From Acidobacteriota bacterium (GTDB taxonomy: Bacteria; Actinomycetota; Actinomycetes; Actinomycetales; Microbacteriaceae): a stretch of DNA of 64,000 nt. The stretch spans positions 36,212 to 100,211 of the forward strand of contig JABBOB010000004.1 in NCBI GenBank assembly GCA_019352055.1, read 5' to 3'. The notes under the pieces were generated by a model. That model was not told the origin of the DNA. It saw only the letters and a program-made list of their open reading frames with translations, and did no database searches. How positions within the stretch are numbered: the first letter of the stretch is position 1; each line of letters opens with the position of its first letter. The position numbers and the translations under genes are program-made. Below, piece after piece: positions 9,105 to 18,380 of this stretch.

Positions 9105-11414
9105 ATGCCGCAGCTGGTCCAGCCCCATCCGGTCGAGCCCTCCTCGGCGCTGCTCGAGGGGCTGAACCCCCGTCAGCGGGAAGCGGTGCTGTACCGCGGT
9201 CCCGCACTGCTCATCGTGGCCGGTGCCGGATCCGGCAAGACGAGCGTGCTGACCCGGCGCATCGCCTCCCTGCTCGAGACCCGGGAGGCCTGGCCGAGCC
9301 AGATCCTCGCGATCACCTTCACGAACAAGGCCGCCGGCGAGATGCGCGAGCGCGTGCGCGGCATCGTGGGACATGCCTCGGACGGCATGTGGATCTCGAC
9401 CTTCCACTCCGCGTGCGTGCGCATCCTCCGGCGGGAGGCCGAGGTGTTCGGGTACGCGTCCGGGTTCACGATCTACGACTCCGGCGACTCCCGGGCGTTG
9501 CTCAAACGGCTGGTGAAGCAGTACGAGGCGGACGTGATGGGGCTCTCGGTCGCCAACGTCGCCGCCCGGATCTCCAAGCTGAAGAACGAGCTCGTCGACG
9601 CCGAGACCTTCTCCCGCCAGGTGAACCCGAGCGACCCGAAGGACGCGCTCTTCCTCACGATCTTCCGCGAGTACTCGCGCGCCCTGCAGTCGGCGAACGC
9701 CTTCGACTTCGACGACCTGATCGCGCAGACCGTCTACCTGTTCCGCGCGTTCCCGCATGTCGCGGAGCCGTACCGGCGCCGGTTCCGGCACATCCTCGTG
9801 GACGAGTACCAGGACACGAACCACGCGCAGTACGCGCTCATCCGCGAGCTGACCAAGCCCGTCGCCGAGTTGCCGGGCGCCTCGCTCACCGTCGTGGGCG
9901 ACTCCGACCAGTCGATCTACGCGTTCCGCGGCGCCGACATCCGCAACATCGTCGAGTTCGAGCAGGACTACCGCGACGCCACGGTCGTGCTGCTCGAGCA
10001 GAACTACCGCTCGACCCAGACCATCCTCGACGCGGCGAACGCCGTGATCGCGAACAACTTCGACCGGGTGGCGAAGAACCTCTTCACCGACACGGGCGCC
10101 GGCGCGAAGATCGTCGGGTTCACGGGGTACTCCGGCCACGACGAGGCCCAGTTCGTCGCCGACGAGATCGAGCGGCTGCACCGCGACGGCCTCGACTACC
10201 GCGAGGTCGCGGTGTTCTACCGGACCAACGCGCAGACGCGAGCGCTGGAGGAGATCCTCATCCGGTCGGCTGTGCCGTACCGGATCCTCGGGGGCACCAA
10301 GTTCTACGAACGCGCCGAGATCAAGGATGCGATGGCGTACCTGATCGCGGTCGCCAACCCGGCCGACGCACTCGCGATGCGGCGCATCCTGAACAGCCCC
10401 AAGCGGGGCATCGGGCAGGTCACGGAGACCCAGCTCGCGGGATACGCGGAGCGGAACGGCATCACCTTCCGTGAGGCGCTGCGGCACGCGGGCGAGCAGG
10501 GCTTCGGGCCGAAGGTCGCGAAGGCCATCACCGGGCTGTCGGACCTGCTCGACGAGGCGACCGCGATGACCGCGCCGCCGTCGCCCGACGCCGCCCCGAT
10601 CCCGGTGTTCGACGTGCTGGCGCTGCTGATGCAGAAGAGCGGCTACGTGGACGCGCTGCGAGCGAGCCGCGATCCCCAGGACGAGGCACGGCTCGAGAAC
10701 ATCGAGGAGCTCCTGGCGGTCACGAAGGAGTTCCAGAAGAACGACCCCGACGGGCTGCTCATCGACTTCCTCACCGAGACCGCCCTGGTCGCCGCGGCCG
10801 ACGAGCTCGACGACTCGTCGGGCACGGTGTCGCTCATGACGCTGCACACGGCGAAGGGCTTGGAGTTCCGGGCCGTCTTCCTCACCGGCATCGAGGAGGA
10901 CCTGCTGCCGCACCGGATGAGCGCGAACGAGCCCGGCGGCCCCTCGGAGGAGCGGCGGCTGTTCTACGTCGGCATCACCCGCGCGAAGGAGCGCCTCTAC
11001 CTGTCGCTCGCGATGACCAGGAACAGCTACGGCGAGACGAGCGTCTCCGCGCCGAGCCGGTTCCTCGCCGAGATCCCCGCCGAGCTCATCGAGTGGCGGC
11101 AGTCGCCCGGCATGACCGGCCCGGGCGCGGGCGGCCGAGTGGCCGGGAGCCTGTCCTGGAGCGGGGGCGCCGCAGGCGCGGCGCCCGGCCAGGCGAAGCC
11201 GAAGACCGAGTGGCCGAACCGGGTCACGGGCAAGGTGCGCGACAACGGGGAGCTCGAGCTCGCGCCGGGCGACCGGATCCGGCACGACGACTTCGGCGAG
11301 GGCCGCGTGCAGGCGATCACCGGGTCCGCGGCGAAGCGGATCGCGGAGGTCCAATTCGACACGGCGGGCCGGAAGCGGTTGCTCGTCAAGGTCGCACCCA
11401 TCGTCAAGCTGTGA
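9105..11414 (+). CDS. pcrA: UvrD/PcrA-type DNA helicase
   Basis: A 769-residue superfamily 1A helicase that unwinds DNA 3' to 5' in repair and at stalled transcription or replication complexes. Motifs in order: Walker A AGAGSGKT near residue 42, FTNKAAGEM, DEYQDTN, QNYRS, LMTLHTAKGLEF and RRLFYVGITRAKERLYLS. The last 50 residues (PGDRIRHDDFGEGRVQAITG) form the Tudor-like domain of PcrA/UvrD that contacts RNA polymerase. I prefer ATG 9105 because it precedes the family N-terminus and follows TACCCT (9089-9094) by 10 nt. A longer frame back to 9018 would overlap the preceding gene heavily. Confidence 0.95.
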   Translation: MPQLVQPHPVEPSSALLEGLNPRQREAVLYRGPALLIVAGAGSGKTSVLTRRIASLLETREAWPSQILAITFTNKAAGEMRERVRGIVGHASDGMWISTFHSACVRILRREAEVFGYASGFTIYDSGDSRALLKRLVKQYEADVMGLSVANVAARISKLKNELVDAETFSRQVNPSDPKDALFLTIFREYSRALQSANAFDFDDLIAQTVYLFRAFPHVAEPYRRRFRHILVDEYQDTNHAQYALIRELTKPVAELPGASLTVVGDSDQSIYAFRGADIRNIVEFEQDYRDATVVLLEQNYRSTQTILDAANAVIANNFDRVAKNLFTDTGAGAKIVGFTGYSGHDEAQFVADEIERLHRDGLDYREVAVFYRTNAQTRALEEILIRSAVPYRILGGTKFYERAEIKDAMAYLIAVANPADALAMRRILNSPKRGIGQVTETQLAGYAERNGITFREALRHAGEQGFGPKVAKAITGLSDLLDEATAMTAPPSPDAAPIPVFDVLALLMQKSGYVDALRASRDPQDEARLENIEELLAVTKEFQKNDPDGLLIDFLTETALVAAADELDDSSGTVSLMTLHTAKGLEFRAVFLTGIEEDLLPHRMSANEPGGPSEERRLFYVGITRAKERLYLSLAMTRNSYGETSVSAPSRFLAEIPAELIEWRQSPGMTGPGAGGRVAGSLSWSGGAAGAAPGQAKPKTEWPNRVTGKVRDNGELELAPGDRIRHDDFGEGRVQAITGSAAKRIAEVQFDTAGRKRLLVKVAPIVKL

Positions 11415-11833
11415 CCGTGCGCGTGCGGCCGTTCGCGGACGGCGACGAGGACGCGGTGGTCGCGCTGTGGCATGCGGCCGGGCTGACCCGGCCGTGGAAC
11501 GATCCGCACCGGGACATCGCCAGGAAGAAGCTCGTGCAGCGCGAGCTGTTCCTCGTCGCGGAGGAGGACGGCGGGGTGGTGGGCACCGCGATGGCCGGCT
11601 ACGACGGGCATCGCGGATGGGTCTACTACCTGGCGGTCACGCCCGACCGGCAGGGGCGGGGGCTCGGGCGCACCTTGCTCATGGAAGCGGAGACGCAGCT
11701 GCTCGCGCTCGGCTGCCCCAAGGTCAACGTCCAGATCCGGTCCGGGAACGAGGCCGTCGCCAGGTTCTACGAGCGTGCGGGCTACACGCCGGACGGCGCG
11801 ACGGGGCTCGGCAAGCGGGTGATCCCGGACTGA
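11411..11833 (+). CDS. GNAT acetyltransferase (YpeA-like)
   Basis: A 140-residue acetyltransferase. The acetyl-CoA pyrophosphate-binding segment reads VTPDRQGRGLGRTLLM (residues about 76-91), preceded by GWVYYLAV and followed by the family's CPKVNVQIRSGNEAVARFYERAGY. This combination is typical of the YpeA/RimI-like subgroup. The GTG start overlaps the pcrA stop by 4 bp, so it is translated with the helicase gene. Substrate unknown; a functional tie to pcrA is not implied by the overlap alone. Confidence 0.88.
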   Translation: MTVRVRPFADGDEDAVVALWHAAGLTRPWNDPHRDIARKKLVQRELFLVAEEDGGVVGTAMAGYDGHRGWVYYLAVTPDRQGRGLGRTLLMEAETQLLALGCPKVNVQIRSGNEAVARFYERAGYTPDGATGLGKRVIPD

Positions 11834-11868
11834 CCCCGACCGGACCGGCGGAGGTGTTCAGGTCCTGA

Positions 11869-12363
11869 TCAGGATGTGGCGGGCCGCAGGACGCGCGACG
11901 GTGGAGCGGCGGGCGCGGGCGCCGGGGTCTCGGTGGGCGCCACCGCCTCGGCGGCGGTGCGCTCCAGCGCCTCCCGCTCGGCGGCCGACAGGTGCTCGAG
12001 GAGGAGGGATCGCACCGCCGCGACATGAGCGTTGTCGGCGAGCTCGAACTTCTGCACGCCCATGCGGGTCACGGCGACGGCGTGCACCCGCCCGGACTTC
12101 TGCCGGTCGATCAGCTCGCGGTGCTGCATGCGCGTCAGCTGGTGGGAGAGCCTGCTCTTGTCCCAGCCGAGCATGGCGGCGAGCTCGTTCTGCCGCAGCT
12201 GGCGGCCGGGCGCCCCGACAAGGCAGCGCAGCACGTCGAACTCGGCGGACGACAGGTCGGCCGCCGATCGGATCTGGTGCTCGACCACGCCGGTGGCGAG
12301 GTCGGACAGGCGCTGGATCAGGCTCCACGTCGACGCCTCACCGCTCGTCAGCTTCCCAGCCAT
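11869..12363 (-). CDS. MarR-family transcriptional regulator
   Basis: A 164-residue winged-helix regulator. Residues about 30-110 hold the MarR core: SSAEFDVLRCLVG, NELAAMLGWDKSRLSHQLTRM (recognition helix) and GRVHAVAVTRMG in the wing. The tail after residue 140 is rich in Ala and Pro and looks disordered. The ATG lies 6 nt from a TACGGT -10 box with TTGCCA 18 bp upstream, so the mRNA is leaderless. An 11-bp dyad sits in the promoter spacer, which suggests autorepression. It is divergent from sucC, but nothing shows that it controls that operon. Confidence 0.88.
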   Translation of the reverse strand: MAGKLTSGEASTWSLIQRLSDLATGVVEHQIRSAADLSSAEFDVLRCLVGAPGRQLRQNELAAMLGWDKSRLSHQLTRMQHRELIDRQKSGRVHAVAVTRMGVQKFELADNAHVAAVRSLLLEHLSAAEREALERTAAEAVAPTETPAPAPAAPPSRVLRPATS

Positions 12364-12401
12364 GAACGCACCGTATCCCTGTCAGGGTTGACGTGGCAAC
12401 G
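12364..12401 (-). promoter_or_regulatory. MarR promoter with dyad in the spacer
   Basis: On the minus strand TTGCCA and TACGGT (12375-12370) are 18 bp apart, and the -10 ends 6 nt before the ATG. CCCTGACAGGG, an 11-bp dyad, lies just upstream of the -10, a natural place for an autorepressor to bind. Confidence 0.5.
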
Positions 12402-12486
12402 AGTCGTCGCCAGCGCCCCCGGGAAGCGCCGAGCGCGCGGCCGCTAGGGTTGCACGGTTCTTCAGAGAAGGAGTCGTGGGCGTCGG

Positions 12487-13653
12487 ATGGACCTCTTCGA
12501 GTACCAGGCACGTGACCTGTTCGAGCAGCACGGAGTACCGGTCCTCGCCGGCATCGTCGCGGACACCCCTGAGCAGGCGCGCGCTGCGGCTGAGCAGCTG
12601 GGCGGTGTGACGGTCGTCAAGGCGCAGGTCAAGGTCGGTGGCCGCGGCAAGGCCGGCGGGGTGAAGGTCGCCAGGACACCCGAGGACGCGGAGGCCGCGG
12701 CCCGGGCGATCCTCGGCATGGACATCAAGGGGCACACCGTGCACCGCGTGATGGTCGCCGCGGGCGCGGACATCAAGGAGGAGTACTACTTCTCCGTCCT
12801 GCTCGACCGCGCGAACCGCTCCTACCTCTCCCTCGCCTCCTTCGAGGGCGGCATGGAGATCGAAGAGCTCGCGGTCACACGCCCCGAGGCGCTGGCGCGC
12901 ATCGAGGTCGATCCCGGCGAGGGCGTGACGCTCGAGAAGGCCAGAGCGATCGCGGTCGCCGCGAAGTTCCCGGCGGAGCTGGTCGACAAGGTCGCCCCGG
13001 TGTTCGTGCAGCTCTACGAGGTGTACGCCGCCGAGGACGCGACGCTCGTCGAGGTCAACCCGCTGGTCCTCACCGGCGGCGGCGACATCGTGGCGCTCGA
13101 CGGCAAGGTGTCGCTCGACGAGAACGCCGACTTCCGCCACCCGGCGCACGCCGAGCTGGAGGACAAGGCCTCCGCCGACCCGCTGGAGGCGAAGGCCAAG
13201 GCCTCGCACCTCAACTACGTGAAGCTGGACGGCGAGGTGGGCGTCATCGGCAACGGGGCGGGCCTCGTGATGTCGACGCTCGACGTCGTCGCGTACGCGG
13301 GGGAGGCGCACGGCGGAGTGAAGCCGGCGAACTTCCTCGACATCGGCGGCGGGGCGTCCGCCTCCGTCATGGCGGCCGGGCTCGACGTCATCCTCGGCGA
13401 CCCGCAGGTGAAGAGCGTGTTCGTGAACGTCTTCGGCGGCATCACCGCGTGCGACGCGGTCGCGAACGGCATCGTCCAGGCGCTGGAGATCCTCGGCGAC
13501 TCCGCGTCGAAGCCGCTGGTCGTGCGCCTCGACGGCAACAACGTGGAGGAGGGGCGGCGCATCCTCGCGGAGGCGAACCACCCGCTCGTCACGCTCGCGC
13601 TCACGATGGACGACGGCGCCGACAAGGCCGCCGAGCTGGCCGCCGCGAACTAA
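12487..13653 (+). CDS. sucC: Succinyl-CoA synthetase (ADP-forming) beta subunit
   Basis: With SucD it interconverts succinyl-CoA and succinate with substrate-level phosphorylation in the TCA cycle. The 388 residues match the usual length. The N-terminal ATP-grasp domain begins [19 protein letters not shown] and contains [17 protein letters not shown]; the C-terminal CoA-ligase domain includes [12 protein letters not shown] and [26 protein letters not shown] hexamer near 12446 is the probable -10 box, and GAAGGAG lies about 13 nt upstream of the ATG, a rather long spacing. It is followed after 12 bp by sucD. Confidence 0.97.
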   Translation: MDLFEYQARDLFEQHGVPVLAGIVADTPEQARAAAEQLGGVTVVKAQVKVGGRGKAGGVKVARTPEDAEAAARAILGMDIKGHTVHRVMVAAGADIKEEYYFSVLLDRANRSYLSLASFEGGMEIEELAVTRPEALARIEVDPGEGVTLEKARAIAVAAKFPAELVDKVAPVFVQLYEVYAAEDATLVEVNPLVLTGGGDIVALDGKVSLDENADFRHPAHAELEDKASADPLEAKAKASHLNYVKLDGEVGVIGNGAGLVMSTLDVVAYAGEAHGGVKPANFLDIGGGASASVMAAGLDVILGDPQVKSVFVNVFGGITACDAVANGIVQALEILGDSASKPLVVRLDGNNVEEGRRILAEANHPLVTLALTMDDGADKAAELAAAN

Positions 13654-13665
13654 GGGAATCCCGAC

Positions 13666-14550
13666 ATGTCGATCTTCTTGAACAAGGACTCCAGGGTCAT
13701 CGTCCAGGGCATCACCGGTGGCGAGGGCACGAAGCACACGGCGCTGATGCTGAAGGCGGGGACCCAGGTCGTCGGCGGTGTCAACGCGCGCAAGGCCGGC
13801 ACGTCCGTCACCCATGGCGACGTCACCCTCCCCGTGTTCGGCACGGTGCGGGAGGCCATCGCCGAGACGGGGGCCGACGTCTCCATCGCGTTCGTCCCTC
13901 CCGCCTTCGCGAAGGACGCGATGATCGAGGCGATCGACGCCGGGATCCCGCTGCTCGTGGTGATCACCGAGGGCATCCCGGTCCAGGACGCCGCGGAGGC
14001 CTGGGCGCATGCGAAGGCGACCGGCGGCCGGACGCGCATCATCGGCCCGAACTGCCCCGGCATCATCACCCCGGGGGAGGCGCTCGTCGGCATCACCCCG
14101 GCCACGATCACGGGCAAGGGCCCGATCGGGCTCGTCTCCAAGTCCGGCACCCTGACCTACCAGATGATGTACGAGCTGCGGGACCTCGGCTTCTCCACCG
14201 CGATCGGCATCGGGGGCGACCCGATCATCGGCACGACGCACATCGACGCGCTCGCGGCGTTCGAGGCCGACCCGGAGACGAAGGCGATCGTGATGATCGG
14301 CGAGATCGGCGGCGACGCCGAGGAGCGGGCCGCCGATTTCATCAGGGCGCACGTCACGAAGCCGGTCGTCGGCTACGTCGCCGGCTTCACCGCCCCCGAA
14401 GGCAAGACGATGGGTCACGCCGGCGCGATCGTGTCCGGCTCCGCCGGTACCGCGCAGGCGAAGAAGGAGGCGCTCGAGGCCGCGGGCGTCAAGGTCGGCA
14501 AGACCCCGTCCGAGACCGCCGACCTGATGCGGGCCGTCCTCAGCGCCTGA
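13666..14550 (+). CDS. sucD: Succinyl-CoA synthetase alpha subunit
   Basis: The 294-residue partner of SucC. It has the N-terminal CoA-binding Rossmann domain ([19 protein letters not shown]), the ligase segment ([18 protein letters not shown]) and the phosphohistidine loop, with His251 in [13 protein letters not shown]. These are the standard landmarks and the length is normal. It is co-transcribed with sucC. A 13-bp inverted repeat starts 10 bp after the stop and probably ends the transcript. Confidence 0.97.
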   Translation: MSIFLNKDSRVIVQGITGGEGTKHTALMLKAGTQVVGGVNARKAGTSVTHGDVTLPVFGTVREAIAETGADVSIAFVPPAFAKDAMIEAIDAGIPLLVVITEGIPVQDAAEAWAHAKATGGRTRIIGPNCPGIITPGEALVGITPATITGKGPIGLVSKSGTLTYQMMYELRDLGFSTAIGIGGDPIIGTTHIDALAAFEADPETKAIVMIGEIGGDAEERAADFIRAHVTKPVVGYVAGFTAPEGKTMGHAGAIVSGSAGTAQAKKEALEAAGVKVGKTPSETADLMRAVLSA

Positions 14551-14559
14551 GCTCCGACC

Positions 14560-14602
14560 TCCTGGGCTTCCGAGGCCGCGGAGCAGGCCCGGAAGCCCAG
14601 GA
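14560..14602 (+). terminator. Hairpin terminator after sucCD
   Basis: TCCTGGGCTTCCG (14560-14572) pairs perfectly with its complement at 14590-14602 across a 17-nt loop, directly downstream of sucD. No T-run follows. Confidence 0.75.
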
Positions 14603-14673
14603 AGATGGAACACCCCGGACCGCCTCCGTGCTCGGGCAGCGCGATTTCGTAGCCTCGGGGGATCAGCTCCTCC

Positions 14674-15834
14674 TTGCTCGACGCACCCGACGTCGCCCCA
14701 GCGAAGCCGACGCGGCAGCGACCGCGCCGGCTCGCTGCCGTGGTCGTGGGCGCGGTCGACGGCGTCCTCGGTGTCGCGCTCCCGTTCGCCGTGCTCGCTG
14801 CGCTCGCCGTCCTGGCGTGGGCGGCGCTCGCCAGGCCCGACGCCTGGCCGCCCGCCGTGTCCTCAGCCGCCGACGCCTGGTTCATCGGTCACGGTGTCGG
14901 CGTTCGGTTCACGGTCCAGGGGGCCTCGTTCACGGTGACGACGGCCGCGCTCGGGCCGGCCCTGATCACCGCGCTGTGCGCCCTGCGCGCCGGCCGACGG
15001 GCCGCCGCCACCCGGGCCCCGGCGGCGGCGTGGGTCGCGCAGCTCGTGGCGACCGCGGCCGCGGCCGCGGTGCTGCTGCACCTCGGCACGTCGTCGGCGG
15101 CCGTGCCGGTCGCCTGGCAGGCGATCCTGCTGCCCGTCGTCGTCGTCGGGTTCGCGTCGCTCGTCGGCCTGCGCGCCGCGAGGCCGGGCGCGCCGCCGCT
15201 GCCGGACGGGATCCGCGCGGGCCTGATCGCGGTGCTGCTGGTGCTCGCCGCGGCCGCCCTCGCGCTGACCGTGCTGCTCTTCGCCCGGTTCGCGGACATC
15301 GTCGCTCTGGACGAGGCGCTCGACGCGGGCCCCGTCGGCGGCCTGGTCCTCACCTGCATGCAGATCCTCGCGGTGCCGACCCTCGTGGTCTGGGCGGCCT
15401 CCTGGCTCCTCGGTGCCGGGGTCGGGCTCGGCACAGGATCCGTGACCGGGCCGTTCGTCGGTCAGGCCGGCCCGCTGCCCGCACTGCCGGTGCTCGGCGC
15501 CGTCCCGGTGGATCCGCCGGTATGGGCGGCCGCGGTGCTGCTCGTCCCCGTGCTGGCGGGATTCTTCGCCGCGGTGCTCGTCCGACGCGGGGGAGCGAGA
15601 ACCGGGGCCGTGCAGCTCGGGCTGATCGCCGGCCTGGCGGCAGCGGTCGTCCTCGGCGGCCTGGCCGCCGCGTCGGCGGGCTCGGCCGGACCCGGGCGGT
15701 TCGTCGCCGTCGGGCCGGACGCGCTGCTCGTCGCGGGGCTCGCCGCGGGCCTCGTCGGCCTGCCCGCCCTGGTCGGCGCGGCCGTCGTCCGCCCTCGCGT
15801 CCGTCCGGCGGAGCCGATCGACGCCTCCCAGTAG
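14674..15834 (+). CDS. DUF6350-family polytopic membrane protein
   Basis: A 386-residue, very hydrophobic protein with about ten predicted helices, rich in Ala, Val and Leu. Its place between sucCD and purN matches the DUF6350 membrane protein found at this position in related genomes. Function is unknown. The start is uncertain. TTG 14674 is the first usual start codon after an in-frame TAG (14650-14652), but no Shine-Dalgarno sequence precedes it. An in-frame ATC at 14662 lies exactly 6 nt after a TAGCCT hexamer, where leaderless starts fall elsewhere in this window. The stop codon TAG lies inside the purN -10 box. Confidence 0.75.
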   Translation: MLDAPDVAPAKPTRQRPRRLAAVVVGAVDGVLGVALPFAVLAALAVLAWAALARPDAWPPAVSSAADAWFIGHGVGVRFTVQGASFTVTTAALGPALITALCALRAGRRAAATRAPAAAWVAQLVATAAAAAVLLHLGTSSAAVPVAWQAILLPVVVVGFASLVGLRAARPGAPPLPDGIRAGLIAVLLVLAAAALALTVLLFARFADIVALDEALDAGPVGGLVLTCMQILAVPTLVVWAASWLLGAGVGLGTGSVTGPFVGQAGPLPALPVLGAVPVDPPVWAAAVLLVPVLAGFFAAVLVRRGGARTGAVQLGLIAGLAAAVVLGGLAAASAGSAGPGRFVAVGPDALLVAGLAAGLVGLPALVGAAVVRPRVRPAEPIDASQ

Positions 15835-15844
15835 GCTCGTTCCG
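15832..15844 (+). promoter_or_regulatory. Leaderless purN promoter (-10 TAGGCT)
   Basis: TAGGCT at 15832-15837 ends 6 nt before the GTG of purN and contains the stop codon of the upstream gene. There is no Shine-Dalgarno sequence. Confidence 0.6.
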
Positions 15845-16431
15845 TGCTCCGGCTCGTCGTGCTGATCTCCGGCGGCGGAAGCAACCTCCGCGCGCTGCTG
15901 GAGCGCTGCGACGAACCGGGCTTCCCGGCGCACGTCGTCGCCGTGGGCGCGGACCGCGAGGCGGACGGGTTCTCCCACGCGGACGAGTTCGGCGTCCCGT
16001 CGTTCCTCGTGCCCTTCCGGCACTTCGAGACCCGCGAGGCCTGGGGCGACGCGATGCTCGAGGCGATCCGCGTCTGGACGCCCGACCTCGTGGTGCTCTC
16101 GGGGTTCATGCGGCTGTTCCCGGCGCGGGTGGTCGACGCCCTCGCGCCGGCCCTCATCAACACGCACCCCGCGTACCTGCCCGAGTTCCCCGGCGCGCAC
16201 GGTGTCCGCGACGCACTGGCCGCCGGCGTGACCGAGACCGGAGCGAGCGTCATCGTCGTCGACCACGGCACCGACAGCGGCCCGATCCTGGCCAGGGAGC
16301 GGGTGCCGGTGCTGCCGGGGGACACCGAGGCCGCGCTGCACGACCGCATCAAACCCGTCGAGCGCCGGCTGCTCGCCGACGTCATCGTGCGTCTCGCGGA
16401 GGGACGGATCGACCTGGAGGCAACCTCGTGA
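15844..16431 (+). CDS. purN: Phosphoribosylglycinamide formyltransferase
   Basis: Transfers the formyl group of 10-formyl-tetrahydrofolate to GAR in purine synthesis. The 195 residues include [14 protein letters not shown] at the N-terminus (phosphate loop) and the catalytic block with Asn and His in [17 protein letters not shown], followed by [12 protein letters not shown], which carries the essential Asp. Length is normal. The stop overlaps the purH start by 4 bp, so the two formyl-transfer steps are coupled. The leaderless promoter supports GTG 15844. Confidence 0.96.
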   Translation: MLRLVVLISGGGSNLRALLERCDEPGFPAHVVAVGADREADGFSHADEFGVPSFLVPFRHFETREAWGDAMLEAIRVWTPDLVVLSGFMRLFPARVVDALAPALINTHPAYLPEFPGAHGVRDALAAGVTETGASVIVVDHGTDSGPILARERVPVLPGDTEAALHDRIKPVERRLLADVIVRLAEGRIDLEATS

Positions 16432-18005
16432 TCATCGCCAGAACCGTCGAGCCGGGCTCAGCGGACGTCGTCCCCGTGCGCCGGGCGCTGCTCTCCGTCA
16501 GCGACAAGCACGGGCTGGTCGAGCTCGCCTCGGAGCTCGTCGCCGCCGGCGTGGAGCTCGTGTCGACGGGATCGACCGCGGCCACGATCCGGGACGCCGG
16601 CCTGCCCGTCACCGAGGTCTCGCAGGTCACCGGCTTCCCCGAGTCGCTCGACGGTCGGGTGAAGACCCTGCACCCCTCGGTGCACGGGGGCCTGCTCGCC
16701 GACCTGCGACGTGAGCAGCACGCAGCGCAGCTCACCGAGCTGGGCATCGCCCCGTTCGAGCTGGTCGTGTCGAGCCTGTACCCGTTCGAGCAGACGGTCG
16801 CCTCGGGAGCGGACGACGAGCAGATCGTCGAGCAGATCGACATCGGCGGGCCGGCGATGGTCCGCGCGGCGGCGAAGAACTTCGCGAACGTCGCCGTCGT
16901 GACGGGTGCGGACGCCTACCCCGTGGTCCTGGAGGCGATCGCCGCGGGCGGGATCGGGCTCGAGCTGCGCCGACGTCTCGCGAGCCAGGCGTTCGAGCGG
17001 ATCGCCGCGTACGACCGTGCGATCGCCGACTGGTTCGCCGACGGCGCCGACACCTCCGTGCGCTCGGGCGACTACCGCTTCATCGAGACGCCGCTCCGGT
17101 ACGGAGAGAACGCGCACCAGGCGGCCGCGCTCTGGCGGGACCCGGCCGGGCACGGGCTGGCTCAGGCGAGGCAGCTGAACGGCAAGGAGCTCAGCTACAA
17201 CAACCTGGTCGACGCCGATGCGGCGATCCGTGCGGCGCTCGACTTCGACGAACCCGCGGTGGCGGTGATGAAGCACGCGAACCCGTGCGGCGTCGCGGTG
17301 GCGCCGGCCCATGCCGTCGATCCCATCGCCGCCGCCCACCGCCTCGCGAACGACTGCGATCCCGTGTCGGCGTTCGGCGGTGTGATCGCGGCCAACCGAA
17401 CGGTCACGCTGGGCATGGCGGAGGCCGTCGCCGGCATCTTCACCGAGGTGATCGTCGCACCGGACTACGAACCCGAGGCCGTCGTCGTGCTGAAGCAGCG
17501 GAAGAGCCTCCGGATCCTCGAGCTGCCGGACGGCTTCGTGCGGCCCGAGCGGGAGTTCAAGCAGGTCTCCGGCGGTGTGCTGGTGCAGGTGCCGGACCGC
17601 TACCACGAGGTCGATCCGGCCACCTGGACCCTCGCCGCAGGCCCGGCGGCGGACGAGGCCACCCTCGCCGACCTGGCGTTCGCCTGGCGCGCGGTGCGGT
17701 CGGTGAAGTCGAACGCGATCCTGCTCGCCTCCGGCGGCGCCTCGGTCGGGATCGGCATGGGGCAGGTGAACCGGGTCGACTCGTGCCACCTGGCGGTCAC
17801 GCGTGCGGGGGAGCGGGCAGCCGGATCGGTCGCCGCCTCCGATGCGTTCTTCCCGTTCGCGGACGGGGCGGAGGTGCTCCTCGCGGCGGGCGTGAAGGCG
17901 ATCGTGCAACCCGGCGGCTCCATCCGGGACCGCGAGGTCGTCGCCGCCGCGGACGCGGCGGGCGTGACCATGTACTTCACGGGTGAGCGCCACTTCTTCC
18001 ACTGA
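16428..18005 (+). CDS. purH: Bifunctional AICAR formyltransferase/IMP cyclohydrolase
   Basis: Carries out the last two steps of IMP synthesis: formylation of AICAR (ZMP) with 10-formyl-THF, then ring closure. The 525-residue protein has the N-terminal cyclohydrolase domain ([31 protein letters not shown]) and the transformylase domain with the diagnostic [11 protein letters not shown] near residue 283. The GTG start overlaps the purN stop. Low PurH flux raises ZMP, the precursor of the ligand sensed by the two ZTP riboswitches at glyA and folD in this window. Confidence 0.97.
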   Translation: MIIARTVEPGSADVVPVRRALLSVSDKHGLVELASELVAAGVELVSTGSTAATIRDAGLPVTEVSQVTGFPESLDGRVKTLHPSVHGGLLADLRREQHAAQLTELGIAPFELVVSSLYPFEQTVASGADDEQIVEQIDIGGPAMVRAAAKNFANVAVVTGADAYPVVLEAIAAGGIGLELRRRLASQAFERIAAYDRAIADWFADGADTSVRSGDYRFIETPLRYGENAHQAAALWRDPAGHGLAQARQLNGKELSYNNLVDADAAIRAALDFDEPAVAVMKHANPCGVAVAPAHAVDPIAAAHRLANDCDPVSAFGGVIAANRTVTLGMAEAVAGIFTEVIVAPDYEPEAVVVLKQRKSLRILELPDGFVRPEREFKQVSGGVLVQVPDRYHEVDPATWTLAAGPAADEATLADLAFAWRAVRSVKSNAILLASGGASVGIGMGQVNRVDSCHLAVTRAGERAAGSVAASDAFFPFADGAEVLLAAGVKAIVQPGGSIRDREVVAAADAAGVTMYFTGERHFFH

Positions 18006-18009
18006 CGCC

Positions 18010-18091
18010 TCACGGATCGGGCTCGTCCAGGCAGGCCGCCGTATCCGGATGAGGTGTCTCCGACGTGCTCGGGATCGGGCCTGATCCGTGA
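18010..18091 (+). terminator. Possible long-loop terminator after purH
   Basis: TCACGGATC at 18010-18018 can pair with GATCCGTGA at 18083-18091, and AAAAG follows. The loop is over 60 nt and itself GC-rich, so termination here is only a possibility. Confidence 0.25.
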
Positions 18092-18097
18092 AAAGTG

Positions 18098-18126
18098 TTG
18101 TGCGGATGCCATGCATTCCTTAAGCT
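18098..18126 (+). promoter_or_regulatory. Promoter of the ABC exporter leader
   Basis: TTGTGC (18098-18103) and TAAGCT (18121-18126) are separated by exactly 17 bp, the best housekeeping-type promoter in the window. It would start a leader of about 250 nt before the first ABC gene. That leader contains a small ORF and GC-rich inverted repeats and is otherwise non-coding. Confidence 0.65.
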
Positions 18127-18231
18127 GGAGGGCTGCCGTGGCGAGGTCCGCACCCGATCCGGGATGAGGAGGCCACGGCGGTCGACCGCACGACGCCCCC
18201 GCCGCCGGCCGCTGAGGGGCAGGAGGCCGAC

Positions 18232-18288
18232 ATGTCCGCGAACACCGCTGTGCTCGTCGTCGCCCCCGCATCGCGCGAGCGCGACTAG
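18232..18288 (+). CDS. Upstream ORF / leader peptide of the ABC exporter operon
   Basis: An 18-codon ORF encoding [18 protein letters not shown], preceded by AGGAGG seven bases before its ATG and ending in TAG. It lies in the long leader between the promoter at 18098 and the ABC gene at 18381. A good ribosome site, short length, position before an exporter and GC-rich sequence able to form hairpins after its stop all fit ribosome-mediated attenuation, as known for several actinobacterial antibiotic-resistance genes. The peptide matches nothing I recognise. Regulation by an inhibitor of translation is inference. Confidence 0.55.
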   Translation: MSANTAVLVVAPASRERD

Positions 18289-18380
18289 GCCGCCGCCTCC
18301 CGTCCGGCGCCGACGAAGGCGCTCCCGACGTCTCCGCGATCCGCCGCGCCACCGCACGGGGTCCGCGGGAAGGAACACGC

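Noticed and set aside
8832-11354. 840-codon minus-strand reading frame opposite pcrA
   Set aside because: It lies wholly antisense to a clear helicase gene; composition and lack of motifs mark it as a shadow of GC-rich codons.
12382-14613. 743-codon minus-strand frame opposite sucCD
   Set aside because: Antisense to two certain genes; its sequence is Arg/Asp/Val-rich with no domain pattern.
13449-16427. Very long plus-strand frame running into purH
   Set aside because: Only the part from GTG 16428 has family similarity. The upstream part overlaps sucC, sucD, DUF6350 and purN in another frame.
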